44,473 bases of DNA from Cellulophaga sp. (GTDB taxonomy: Bacteria; Bacteroidota; Bacteroidia; Flavobacteriales; Flavobacteriaceae), in the NCBI GenBank assembly GCA_030731855.1, contig JANQTG010000128.1:1264-45736 (forward strand), written 5' to 3'. Positions 8,188 to 16,538 of the stretch are shown piece after piece. The first letter of the stretch is position 1; each line of letters begins with the position of its first letter. Below the pieces are notes generated by a model. That model worked only from the letters and a program-made list of their open reading frames with translations, searched no databases and was not told where the DNA came from. The position numbers and the translations under genes were made by a program.

Positions 8188-8982
8188 ATGGATATAGAAA
8201 AATACATAGCGTCAGGAATTTTAGAGCTTTATATAGCAGGCGCACTCACGGAAGATGAAAATTTAGACGTGCTTAGTTATGCTAGAAAACATCCAGAAAT
8301 TCAGGCTGAACTTGAAGCTATTGAAGCTTCAATCGTTACATTAACGAAGGCTGTAGCTCCCAAACAAACCTCTAAATATAATTTCGCTTCGATTCAACAC
8401 AAAATCGAAAATGAAAAAGAAGTAAAAGTAATAGCACTTCCAGAAGAACAAACAAATTGGTCCTCTTATTTAGGTTGGGCCGCTTCTATACTTTTAATAG
8501 CTGGTTTAGCTTGGATGTATACACAAAATACCGCCCTTAAAAGTGAATTAGAAATTTCGTCACAAGCAACCGTAAACCTTGAAAAACAGATAGAAGACGC
8601 TAAAAACTCGTTAGAAAAATCAGAAGAATTGTTGAACACAATTCGAGATAAAGATATTCAAGTAGTGGCTTTAGGTGGTCAGGCAGTAGCTCCAAATTCA
8701 TATGCAAAAGCCTATTGGAATAAAAAAGAACAAAAGGTTTTTATTGATGCGCAAGGACTTCCAGAACCTCCAGACGGAATGGTATACCAGGTTTGGTCTT
8801 TAAAACTAAATCCGCTTACGCCCACTAGTATGGGTTTATTAGAAGATTTTGTAACGGACGGCAACCGAGTTTTTGCACTCGCAAATCCTAATGAATCAGA
8901 AGCCTTCGGAATTACTTTAGAACCAGCTGGTGGTAGTGAATCACCTAATTTGGAACAACTCTATACTTTGGGAGCGGTATAA
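8188..8982 (+). CDS. RskA-family anti-sigma factor, single-pass membrane protein
   Basis: A cytosolic N-terminal domain (1-93, rich in E/D/A helices and ending in an acidic stretch) is followed by one membrane helix at about 94-111 (GWAASILLIAGLAWMY). A coiled coil runs from about 118 to 155. The C-terminal extracytoplasmic RskA domain shows the typical elements PDGMVYQVW, GLLEDF, FALANPNE, FGITLEPAGGS. The protein should hold the upstream ECF sigma factor inactive at the membrane until an envelope signal releases it. No zinc-binding HxxxCxxC motif is visible in the N-terminus, so it is not a ZAS-type anti-sigma. It converges on the VOC gene, with stops only 10 bases apart. Confidence 0.9.
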   Translation: MDIEKYIASGILELYIAGALTEDENLDVLSYARKHPEIQAELEAIEASIVTLTKAVAPKQTSKYNFASIQHKIENEKEVKVIALPEEQTNWSSYLGWAASILLIAGLAWMYTQNTALKSELEISSQATVNLEKQIEDAKNSLEKSEELLNTIRDKDIQVVALGGQAVAPNSYAKAYWNKKEQKVFIDAQGLPEPPDGMVYQVWSLKLNPLTPTSMGLLEDFVTDGNRVFALANPNESEAFGITLEPAGGSESPNLEQLYTLGAV

Positions 8983-8992
8983 CTAAATAATT

Positions 8993-10057
8993 TTATAAAT
9001 CGTTTTTAACGCGGTGAATTTTCATGGCTTTAATAATCCATTTAGGAAGAGGCTTTAATGGGTTTCTTTTTTTTAAATTTATGAAAAGTCCCCATTTTTT
9101 AAAAATAGGGACCTTATGTGTTTCAACTAGCTCTATTAAAGTGCCGTCAGGGTCTTCCACATAACCAAATTGACCAGCGGCGTCTCCCATATCAAAACTA
9201 TCGCTACTATCAACCGTGAATAAAAAGTTACTATTTTTAGCTTCACTTTTAAAAGTATTCATGCCGTAAATATCAAAACATAAGTGTATATATCCTATAT
9301 CGCCCCACAACCTATCCGTATAAATTTTCAGCGGCTCACGATTTAATACTTGTACTAATTCAATTTCAGAATTTCCTAATAATTCACCAAAACCGCCAAC
9401 GGCTCTTTTCGAATGTTTTAAAATTACCCTGTGAAAAATATTTTTACCTCCAGGTAAATTTTCAAAATCTTTAAAAATTCCTTTTTCATCTAAACAAACC
9501 AAATCATATCCTAAAAATTCTTGATAAAATTTCTTAGAAATATGCATGTCAGAAACGCCAATAACAGCCCCTAAGACTCCACCACTTAGAGATTTGGAAT
9601 TTGCAAATCGTTCTTCATTCTCTACTAATTGCACTAAATTATTCCATGGATCGGCACAAAAAAAATGTGATCTTAGCTTATCAATGGACGTTAATTCGCC
9701 TAAAATTGAGAGTTGTAATTTTTTAAAGATCTTATGATTTTCATCAATTTTAGTACTACGTACTTTCATTATATTGATGCCTAGGTCACCTAATAATAGT
9801 ATTTCTTTCGATTTTTTTGGAATTCTATCCTTAAATTGCCAAATTTCTAAACCACCACCGCCTTTTAAGTTTAAAGCCAGTAAGGCAATTCTCTTATAGA
9901 TTTTAAAATCTGTATATCTAGTCATCAAATTAGCTTCCGATTCATCTTGAAATACTAATATATCGAAGCCCAAATGTTTACGATACCAATTAAAAACTTG
10001 TTTAGCATTTTCAACACCGATTCCAATTTGTTGAATCCCATTGATTATTTTATTCAT
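8993..10057 (-). CDS. Two-domain VOC (glyoxalase/dioxygenase fold) protein
   Basis: Two VOC modules are recognisable: the first begins IQQIGIGVENAKQVFNWYRKHLGF, split here as its opening strand and helix, and the second begins VIGVSDMHISKKFYQEFLGYDL. The second module keeps plausible metal ligands in GYIHLCFD and in GTLIELVE. The first looks degenerate, with glutamine where the first histidine is common and NLVQLVE where a glutamate is usual. The family covers lyases, dioxygenases and resistance proteins, so the reaction is unknown. A basic C-terminal tail follows (about 318-354). It lies five bases after the glycosyltransferase stop and is surely co-transcribed with it. Confidence 0.8.
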   Translation of the reverse strand: MNKIINGIQQIGIGVENAKQVFNWYRKHLGFDILVFQDESEANLMTRYTDFKIYKRIALLALNLKGGGGLEIWQFKDRIPKKSKEILLLGDLGINIMKVRSTKIDENHKIFKKLQLSILGELTSIDKLRSHFFCADPWNNLVQLVENEERFANSKSLSGGVLGAVIGVSDMHISKKFYQEFLGYDLVCLDEKGIFKDFENLPGGKNIFHRVILKHSKRAVGGFGELLGNSEIELVQVLNREPLKIYTDRLWGDIGYIHLCFDIYGMNTFKSEAKNSNFLFTVDSSDSFDMGDAAGQFGYVEDPDGTLIELVETHKVPIFKKWGLFINLKKRNPLKPLPKWIIKAMKIHRVKNDL

Positions 10058-10062
10058 AAATT

Positions 10063-10770
10063 TTATTTACTAGTATATGGCACTTTTAGTAATTTATAAT
10101 GTAATCCTTTAAGTTTTTTAGAAGGATATCCCGATTTAAAAAGTAAAACAAGTAATAAATTGCAAACATTTACTTTTAAATATGAATTCGACTCGTATTT
10201 TCTCGCAGATACTACTAAATCATTCTTAATAATTTTATAAGGGATGTTGTTCTTTTTCATTCGCTGAAAAAATTCAAAATCTTCCATAATTACTTGCTGT
10301 TCATCGAATTTACCTAGTGCAAAAAAAACATCCTTATTAATAAATAAACATTGGTCGCCACCACCGGTAAAAAAACCATCTTTAGCCGTAAACGATGCGT
10401 TAATATTCAATAGAAAACTTTCCTTATCAAACTTGTAAGAGAAAAATCCAGCATCAAAATCGGAGTTTAATGTGTCTTGAATATTGTCAATAAAATCCAC
10501 AGGTGGTTTTACATCTGCGTGCAAAAAAACTAATTTATTTCCCTTTGATGTTGATACGCCATAATTCATTTGATCTGCCCTGCCATTTTTAGGGCATTTC
10601 AAAAATATTGTTTTTTCTAAAAAAGGAATTTGATTGCTATGATCTTTGTTTCCTGCGGATAAAACTACTATTATTTCGACCTGTTTTGTTTTAGTTATCT
10701 GCTCTAAATAAGGTAATAAATAAGTAAGATTTTTTTCTTCGTTGTGTGATGGAATTATAATTGATGTCAT
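10063..10770 (-). CDS. GT2-fold glycosyltransferase, TIGR04283-like
   Basis: A GT-A fold nucleotide-sugar transferase of 235 residues. The N-terminal motif is SIIIPSHNEEKNL, the central metal/nucleotide motif is LHADVKPP (in place of a textbook DxD), and the acceptor side shows GGGDQCLFI and IMEDFEFFQRMKK. This layout, with GGGDQ and MEDFEFF, is what I recall for the TIGR04283 group, which databases label an arsenosugar-biosynthesis glycosyltransferase. No arsenic gene (radical SAM, ArsM) is in the window, so the substrate stays open. No signal peptide is present; a hydrophobic patch near the C-terminus may bring it to the membrane. First gene of a two-gene leftward operon, divergent from the DUF547 gene. 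Confidence 0.82.
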   Translation of the reverse strand: MTSIIIPSHNEEKNLTYLLPYLEQITKTKQVEIIVVLSAGNKDHSNQIPFLEKTIFLKCPKNGRADQMNYGVSTSKGNKLVFLHADVKPPVDFIDNIQDTLNSDFDAGFFSYKFDKESFLLNINASFTAKDGFFTGGGDQCLFINKDVFFALGKFDEQQVIMEDFEFFQRMKKNNIPYKIIKNDLVVSARKYESNSYLKVNVCNLLLVLLFKSGYPSKKLKGLHYKLLKVPYTSK

Positions 10771-10821
10771 AAATTTAATTGGCTATTCTTTTATTCTTTA
10801 AACTTGCCGTTTATCAAATCA

Positions 10822-10883
10822 TTTACGTAGTTTTAATGAAAAGGGTTTTATTTTAAAACCTATATAAACCAATTTACGTAAAT
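10822..10883. promoter_or_regulatory. Divergent promoter region with repeated TTTACGTA sites
   Basis: The 140-bp gap between the glycosyltransferase and DUF547 genes contains the 12-bp palindrome ATTTACGTAAAT (10872-10883) and a related half-intact copy ATTTACGTAGTT (10821-10832), 51 bases apart start to start. A hairpin-forming GGTTTTA/TAAAACC (10844-10860) lies between them. The symmetry and divergent placement suggest a dimeric regulator controlling both directions. Confidence 0.4.
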
Positions 10884-10910
10884 AAAATAACACAAGCTTA
10901 AATAAAAACT

Positions 10911-11699
10911 ATGTTTAAAATATCCTCTAAATTATTACGCTATTTAATAGTGACTCTTTTTGTATCATACGCCACAAACGGACAATCAATTGAAAATGGT
11001 AGCCTGTCATTAAATCAACAATCGGAACAGTTTTTAAGAGATATAAAAGCGGAAAAAAATACCTCAGAATTTAGGGCGCAACTGGCCAATACTTCTGTTG
11101 AAATATTAGAAAAAAGTCTCTTAACTGATACTCAAAAATTAGCTTTTTGGGTCAATGTTTATAATGGTTATATTCAAATAGTTTTATCAGAAAATCCGGA
11201 ATCATATAATGATAGAGGTGCTTTTTTTAAGAAAAAACAAATACCGATAGCGGGCGATATACTATCTTTTGAAAAAATTGAACACGGCATTATTCGTAAA
11301 TCGCAGTGGCCTTTAGGCTTGGGATATATTAGAAAATGGTTTCCTAATAAATTAGAGCGAAAATTAAGAGTCGAAAACCGAGATTACAGAGTTCATTTTG
11401 CTTTAAATTGTGGCGCTAAAGACTGTCCGCCAGTGGCAATTTATGAAGTAGATAAGCTTGATGCTCAATTTAGTAAAGGGACAGAAATTTTTTTAAAAGG
11501 GACTTCGACCTACGAAAAAGACAGTAAAAAGCTAATTGTTACTCCTTTATTTAGTTGGTTTAGAGGTGATTTTGGGGGCAAAAAAGGTGTAAAAAACATT
11601 CTAAAAGAGTTTAAAATTATACCTACAACTAAAAACATCGACATAGCTTATAAAAACTATGATTGGACCTTGGATTTAGATAATTGGACAGATTTGTAA
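10911..11699 (+). CDS. Secreted DUF547 protein
   Basis: A 262-residue protein with an N-terminal signal peptide (hydrophobic LLRYLIVTLFVSY, likely cut after TNGQ). Conserved DUF547 features are KLAFWVNVYNGYIQIV (about 80-95), the loop GDILSFEKIEHGIIR, and the cysteine-containing HFALNCGAKDCPP (about 163-175). The biochemical role of DUF547 is not established; the invariant H/C residues suggest a papain-like or metal site. It is followed 49 bases later by an MMPL transporter and lies opposite a TIGR04283-like glycosyltransferase. These neighbours suggest envelope glycolipid or polymer handling (inference). Confidence 0.85.
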   Translation: MFKISSKLLRYLIVTLFVSYATNGQSIENGSLSLNQQSEQFLRDIKAEKNTSEFRAQLANTSVEILEKSLLTDTQKLAFWVNVYNGYIQIVLSENPESYNDRGAFFKKKQIPIAGDILSFEKIEHGIIRKSQWPLGLGYIRKWFPNKLERKLRVENRDYRVHFALNCGAKDCPPVAIYEVDKLDAQFSKGTEIFLKGTSTYEKDSKKLIVTPLFSWFRGDFGGKKGVKNILKEFKIIPTTKNIDIAYKNYDWTLDLDNWTDL

Positions 11700-11748
11700 G
11701 TATGTTTATAATCTTTAGACTTATTTTTTAATCTGCTATTTTATTACC

Positions 11749-13989
11749 ATGCAAAAGCTTTTTGCTCTTAAAAAAACGATTATTGTTTTTTTTCTACTTT
11801 TAACGGTAGGGGCTTGTTTTTCGATTCCGAATTTAAAATTCTCGTTCGATTTTAGTCAGTTTTTTCCAACGGGTGATGCTGATTTAGTATTTTATGAAGA
11901 ATTTATAAAAGATTTTTCTACTGATGATAATTTTTTGGTCATCGCTATAGAAAATAAACCAAATGTTTTTGATGCCGAATTTCTTCGAAAATTTAATCAA
12001 TTAACTATTGATGCAAAAAATTTACCATTTGTAAAACAGGCCAATTCATTAACAAATTTGTCATACCCCTTAAAAACGGGCTTTGGATACACTAAGTTGG
12101 CAGTCTTACATTGGAACGATCAAGAACAATATGCTACTGATTGGCAAAAAATAAAAAAAGATAATTTATTTTTAAACGCTTTTATTGATACCGAAGCTTC
12201 GTCCTTAGTTTTATTACTAGAAACCGATGATAATTTAGATCATAAGCAGTCGGTTGAGCTCTTATCTAAAACAAGAGAACTCCTTCAATTTCATGAATTA
12301 GAACAGTACCATTTAATGGGTAGGTCTTTTTTTTACGAAGCTATTGTTTCGATGCAAAAAAGAGAACTTATTGTTACCTCTATTGTAGCACTAACATTAA
12401 TTCTTATCGTACTTTTTATTATTTATAAGAGGCCTATCATTGTATGCATTGTACTGCTTTCTATTTTTGTTGCGTTACTATTGTTTTTAGGTGTATTAGC
12501 GCTTTTAGGTCAAGAACTAAGTGTCTTAGCCGCTTTCTATCCTATTTTAATGCTTATTGTAGGTACATCTGATGTTATCCATATTCTCGATAGTTTTTTA
12601 GAAAAACTTAAGAAGGGAATAACAAGAGAAGTCGCTATGGAGCAAAGCTTAAAAGAAGTTGGGCTTGTTACCTTGTTAACTTCTACAACGACCGCTATAG
12701 GTTTTTTATCCTTATTATTTTCAAAATTAATAGGTATTAAAGAGTTCGGGATAAATGCGGCTATAGGAGTTGTTATTGCTTACATTACTGTAATTTTTTT
12801 TACAAGCGCATTGGTATTACTATTTAAAAAAGAAAGCCTTCTTCCAAAAAATATAAACACCGTGTTTTGGGATAAAAATTTATTAAGCATCAATAAATTA
12901 ACTCTCTCAAAACCTAAATTGATTATTATTAGTAGTTTAGTTTTTACTATTTTTTGTGTTTTTGGAATAACACTTATTAACACAAATTATACCTTAAAAA
13001 CTAGCTTACCAGAAAACAGTACCATTGCAGAAGATTTTGATTTTTTCCAGAAGAAATATGCTGGGTTTAGATCTTTAGAAGTAGCCGTGACTACTAAAGA
13101 TAGTTTTAAAATAAATGATTATAAAGTAGCTTTAGAAATAGAAAAAGTAACTTCATTTTTGGAACAAACGCCGGCTATTAGCAATGTACAATCAATAAAT
13201 TCTATTTTTAAAAGTTTTAATAAGGCCAATAATTTGAATAAATCAGAATTTTTTGTTTTACCTACTTCAAAAGATAAATTTGATATTTTTAAGAAAGATG
13301 CTCAAAAGTATGCAAGAAAACCTCTGCTAAAATTTATGGATAGTTCGCAAACTAAATCTAGAATAATATCGAAAGTTCTTGATATAGGTACGGATAGTTT
13401 ACAGGCCACTTACAAAAAATTAGAGGCGTTAATTCTTGCAGAAACAGACCCATCTATGGTTGAATTTAAACTGACAGGAAAAGGCTTGTTAATGGATAAA
13501 AATGCTGCGTACATACAATTTAGTATTCTACAAGGCTTGTTAATGGGGCTAATTTTAGTAGGTATTATTATGGCCCTTTTATTTAAAAATTTAAGACTTG
13601 TGCTCTTATCAATGATTCCGAATGTAATACCAATTTTATTTTCAGGGGCCTTATTGGGCTATTTTAAAATACCTTTAGATGCACCGACATCTATAATATT
13701 TGCAGTAGTTTTTGGTATTGCTGTAGATGATACTATTCATTTTTTAGGAAAATATAAAATGGGCATAGCGAATGGTTTTTCTAAGGAAGAGGCTTTAGAG
13801 ACTACCTTTTTAAAAACTGGTCGTGCTTTAATTATCACTACCCTAATTTTATTTTTCGGATTTATGGTGCTCTTATTTTCAATTCACAATCCGAGCTTAA
13901 TAATCGGGTTGTTAATCAGTGCTACCTTAATTATCGCACTAATACTAGATTTACTTTTATTGCCTGTATTAATTCGTAAATACTTGTAG
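11749..13989 (+). CDS. MMPL/RND-superfamily inner-membrane transporter
   Basis: At 746 residues it has the duplicated RND architecture: helix 1 at about 8-28, a periplasmic domain, then a five-helix block (about 205-360), a second periplasmic domain (about 400-590) and a final helix block (590-746). The sterol-sensing-like segments keep the charged relay positions: GTSDVIHILDSFLEKL in the first half and GIAVDDTIHFLGKY in the second. Family members export lipids, hopanoids or glycolipids using the proton gradient; the cargo here is unknown. No adaptor gene accompanies it. It is probably co-transcribed with the DUF547 gene. It ends directly against a relic on the opposite strand. Confidence 0.9.
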   Translation: MQKLFALKKTIIVFFLLLTVGACFSIPNLKFSFDFSQFFPTGDADLVFYEEFIKDFSTDDNFLVIAIENKPNVFDAEFLRKFNQLTIDAKNLPFVKQANSLTNLSYPLKTGFGYTKLAVLHWNDQEQYATDWQKIKKDNLFLNAFIDTEASSLVLLLETDDNLDHKQSVELLSKTRELLQFHELEQYHLMGRSFFYEAIVSMQKRELIVTSIVALTLILIVLFIIYKRPIIVCIVLLSIFVALLLFLGVLALLGQELSVLAAFYPILMLIVGTSDVIHILDSFLEKLKKGITREVAMEQSLKEVGLVTLLTSTTTAIGFLSLLFSKLIGIKEFGINAAIGVVIAYITVIFFTSALVLLFKKESLLPKNINTVFWDKNLLSINKLTLSKPKLIIISSLVFTIFCVFGITLINTNYTLKTSLPENSTIAEDFDFFQKKYAGFRSLEVAVTTKDSFKINDYKVALEIEKVTSFLEQTPAISNVQSINSIFKSFNKANNLNKSEFFVLPTSKDKFDIFKKDAQKYARKPLLKFMDSSQTKSRIISKVLDIGTDSLQATYKKLEALILAETDPSMVEFKLTGKGLLMDKNAAYIQFSILQGLLMGLILVGIIMALLFKNLRLVLLSMIPNVIPILFSGALLGYFKIPLDAPTSIIFAVVFGIAVDDTIHFLGKYKMGIANGFSKEEALETTFLKTGRALIITTLILFFGFMVLLFSIHNPSLIIGLLISATLIIALILDLLLLPVLIRKYL

Positions 13990-14157
13990 TTAAAAGGCTT
14001 CTCTTATGGTAAAACTGAAAAAGCTGCCTTCTTTGGAGAATCTGTAATCAGCTCGAATACGAACGTTATCTCTTTTTATAATTCTGTGGCGTAAGCCAAT
14101 TCCACCAGTATTTAAAATTTCGACTGTTGTTGCTAAGAACCTGACTTCTTTCAGTTT
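13990..14157 (-). pseudogene. C-terminal relic of an Omp85/surface-antigen beta-barrel
   Basis: Only the last 55 codons remain, read leftward: VRFLATTVEILNTGGIGL, then HRIIKRDNVRIRADYRF and finally FFSFTIREAF before TAA. The G-x-G-L-R, the K-x-x-R-x-D-Y strand and a C-terminal phenylalanine are typical of the final strands of BamA/TamA-type barrels. An in-frame stop lies just upstream and other frames carry only faint barrel-like sequence (VALSYEYDRF). No start or POTRA domain is present, so this is the tail of a deleted gene. It sits beyond the terminator of the TonB-receptor operon. Confidence 0.55.
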
Positions 14158-14198
14158 TTAAATCTCTAAATCTATCATATTCATAACTTAACGCAACT

Positions 14199-14234
14199 AA
14201 AAAAGCACCGTAGTATCCCGACTACGATGCTTTT
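14199..14234 (-). terminator. Strong rho-independent terminator for the TonB-receptor operon
   Basis: The 14-bp arms at 14201-14214 and 14221-14234 pair fully with one G-T wobble around a six-base loop. In the leftward direction a T-run follows. It lies 27 bases after the receptor stop codon. Confidence 0.8.
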
Positions 14235-14261
14235 AACCTAAAAACAAAACACTAAAATTGT

Positions 14262-16490
14262 TTAAAAAGTAAAACTTAGATTAGCTTTCATAAAAAACGG
14301 TGTTCCTGGTGTAAAATGAATTTCTTCAACCGAATTCACTTCGTTTTCTAACCTCGATTCTGTTGCGAATTGGGTTTCATTCCATTCCGTATCAAATAAA
14401 TTTTCAATGGATATTCCTATATTTAAGTTTCTTGAAAGTTGATAATTTGCGTTTAAATCGGTTACAAAATACCCTTCTGCTACGATAGAATTATCTTCAT
14501 TTGCGGGTCTATCATCAATAAATCGGTAGCGTAAACCACCAGAAAATTTCCCTAAATCGAGTACACTTAAGCCGCCAGCCATGGTAAAATTAGGTGCTAA
14601 GGGAATAAAATCATTTCCATTTTCTTCTTCGAGGCTGCGCGCTCTTGTAAGAGTAGCATCGGTATTAAAAAATAACCAATCGGTTAATTGGTATCGAAGG
14701 CCTAGATCTAATCCAAAACGTTCTGTTTTACCACTCGGTTCCACTATACCTGCATCGCCCACATACACAAATTCTTGTTCTAAATATAAATACCAAGCAG
14801 CTGCATTCACCAAAACTTTAGAAAAAGGTCTCCAAATGGTTCCTAAATCTGTTCCGTAAGCCGCAGGTAAAATATCTTCTCCTGTTTGTGCTACAATAAC
14901 TCGAGTATCATTAGAATGGAAACCAATACCAGATTTTAAAAAGAACTGTAAATCTTCATTTTCACGGTACAATACATTTAGTTTAGGCGAAAAAGCCAAT
15001 TTGGATGCCGATAAATTAGTATATTCTGTTTGCAATTTATCTACATAATTAAAATTAAAATTATCAACCCGTATGCCAGGAATTATGGACCATTTGTTTA
15101 CTTTATAATCAAGACTCGCATAAGCAAAACTATTAGTTTCTTTAACATCACCTAATTGTATCGTGTTTAGAGTTTGATTGCGATTTAAGGTATTCGAAAG
15201 CTCTACATCATTCACATTATCGGTTCTAAAACCTAATCCGGCTTTTAAAATAGCATCGCCTTTTTTCCAGTTTAGGTTTTTGTTTAATTCAGAATTAAAA
15301 CCAAAAATATTACGGTCTTCTTGCTGTTTTATTTGATCTCCGTTTACAGGATCTTCTAAGAAAAAAGTAAAATTAGAGTATAATAAAAACTTGTAATTAG
15401 TATAGAATACGTTAGATTTTACAAAAGTATTTTCATCAATCACTTTTAAAACCTGAGCATTCAAATTAGTACGCTCCGTAGTGCCGCCTTCGGTATCATC
15501 AATAGCGCCAAATCGTGAAATAAGTCCGCTATCTACAGCGCGTTGCGGAATTTGACCAGAAGCATCCCAAGTACTGGTAAAGTGAGACGCACTTAGTGAA
15601 AAAGTACTCGCATCTTTAAATCTAGTATTGTATTTACTAAAAATATTTAGTCTAGAAAAGTTTTGAGGTGTTTGGAAAGCGCCATCAAACTGCATATATT
15701 CTGTAGCTACAAAAGCGTTACTATTTTCTGTTTCCAAGAGGTTAAACATGCCTAACGTTCTATTCCAGCCAAAATCACCATATTCAAACTTTACTAAGTT
15801 ATTAGTTAGTACATCTTTGGTTTTGAACCCAACATAAGCCGCGGTTGAAAAATTACCCGAATTGGCATAATAAGGTCCTTTTCCAAAATCGATATTATCA
15901 ACTGTTTCTGGAATTAAGAAATGCAAATCAGCGTAACCTTGCCCATGGGCATGTGAAACCATATTTACAGGCATACCATCTACCGAAATGGCAATATCAG
16001 TACCGTGGTCAATATCAAAACCTCTTAAAAACAACTGTTCTGCTTTACCACCGCCGGCATGTTGACCAATAATTAAACCAGGTACTTTTTGTAATAATTC
16101 TTGCGAAGAGCGTACTGGTGTTGTTTTTAAATCGATATCCGAAATAACATTTAAACCGTTTAAATTAGGGCGAATAATCACTTCATCTAATTCAAAAGAC
16201 TGTTCTTTTAAAGTTAGTATAATTCGTGCTAAAAAATCTTTTTGAGAAATTATAAAATTCAGTTTTTCGTACCCTAATGCACCGATTTTTAAGGTGTCTC
16301 CTAAGCTATTTTCGGCTAATTGAAAAAAACCTAATTCATTGGTATGTGTATGTTTTTCTGAACTTATGTTCAGAATATAAGCGCCTTCAACAGGTTTATT
16401 ATTTTGATTTACTAATTTGCCCTTTAGCTCTTGTGAAAAGCCATAGTAGCTGCAAAAAAATAGGATTGTAAGTATTTTAATTATTTTCAT
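14262..16490 (-). CDS. TonB-dependent outer-membrane receptor
   Basis: A 742-residue receptor. A signal peptide (cut near GFSQ, about residue 20) is followed by a carboxypeptidase-regulatory-like domain (about 21-105, with KLVNQNNKPVEGAYI and a GYEKL strand), a plug domain (about 115-225) and a 22-strand barrel ending ANLSFTF, with a terminal aromatic. The plug contains NMVSHAHGQGYADLHF, and the first domain contains EKHTHTN, giving clustered histidines near the periplasmic entry. It would take up a large or scarce nutrient using TonB energy. It is the last gene of an operon with two DUF4331 proteins and a TPR lipoprotein, 48 bases after the latter, and is followed by a strong terminator. Confidence 0.93.
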   Translation of the reverse strand: MKIIKILTILFFCSYYGFSQELKGKLVNQNNKPVEGAYILNISSEKHTHTNELGFFQLAENSLGDTLKIGALGYEKLNFIISQKDFLARIILTLKEQSFELDEVIIRPNLNGLNVISDIDLKTTPVRSSQELLQKVPGLIIGQHAGGGKAEQLFLRGFDIDHGTDIAISVDGMPVNMVSHAHGQGYADLHFLIPETVDNIDFGKGPYYANSGNFSTAAYVGFKTKDVLTNNLVKFEYGDFGWNRTLGMFNLLETENSNAFVATEYMQFDGAFQTPQNFSRLNIFSKYNTRFKDASTFSLSASHFTSTWDASGQIPQRAVDSGLISRFGAIDDTEGGTTERTNLNAQVLKVIDENTFVKSNVFYTNYKFLLYSNFTFFLEDPVNGDQIKQQEDRNIFGFNSELNKNLNWKKGDAILKAGLGFRTDNVNDVELSNTLNRNQTLNTIQLGDVKETNSFAYASLDYKVNKWSIIPGIRVDNFNFNYVDKLQTEYTNLSASKLAFSPKLNVLYRENEDLQFFLKSGIGFHSNDTRVIVAQTGEDILPAAYGTDLGTIWRPFSKVLVNAAAWYLYLEQEFVYVGDAGIVEPSGKTERFGLDLGLRYQLTDWLFFNTDATLTRARSLEEENGNDFIPLAPNFTMAGGLSVLDLGKFSGGLRYRFIDDRPANEDNSIVAEGYFVTDLNANYQLSRNLNIGISIENLFDTEWNETQFATESRLENEVNSVEEIHFTPGTPFFMKANLSFTF

Positions 16491-16538
16491 AATGATACTA
16501 TTTAAAGAAATTTAAAAAAAAGCAATTATCTAAGGAGC

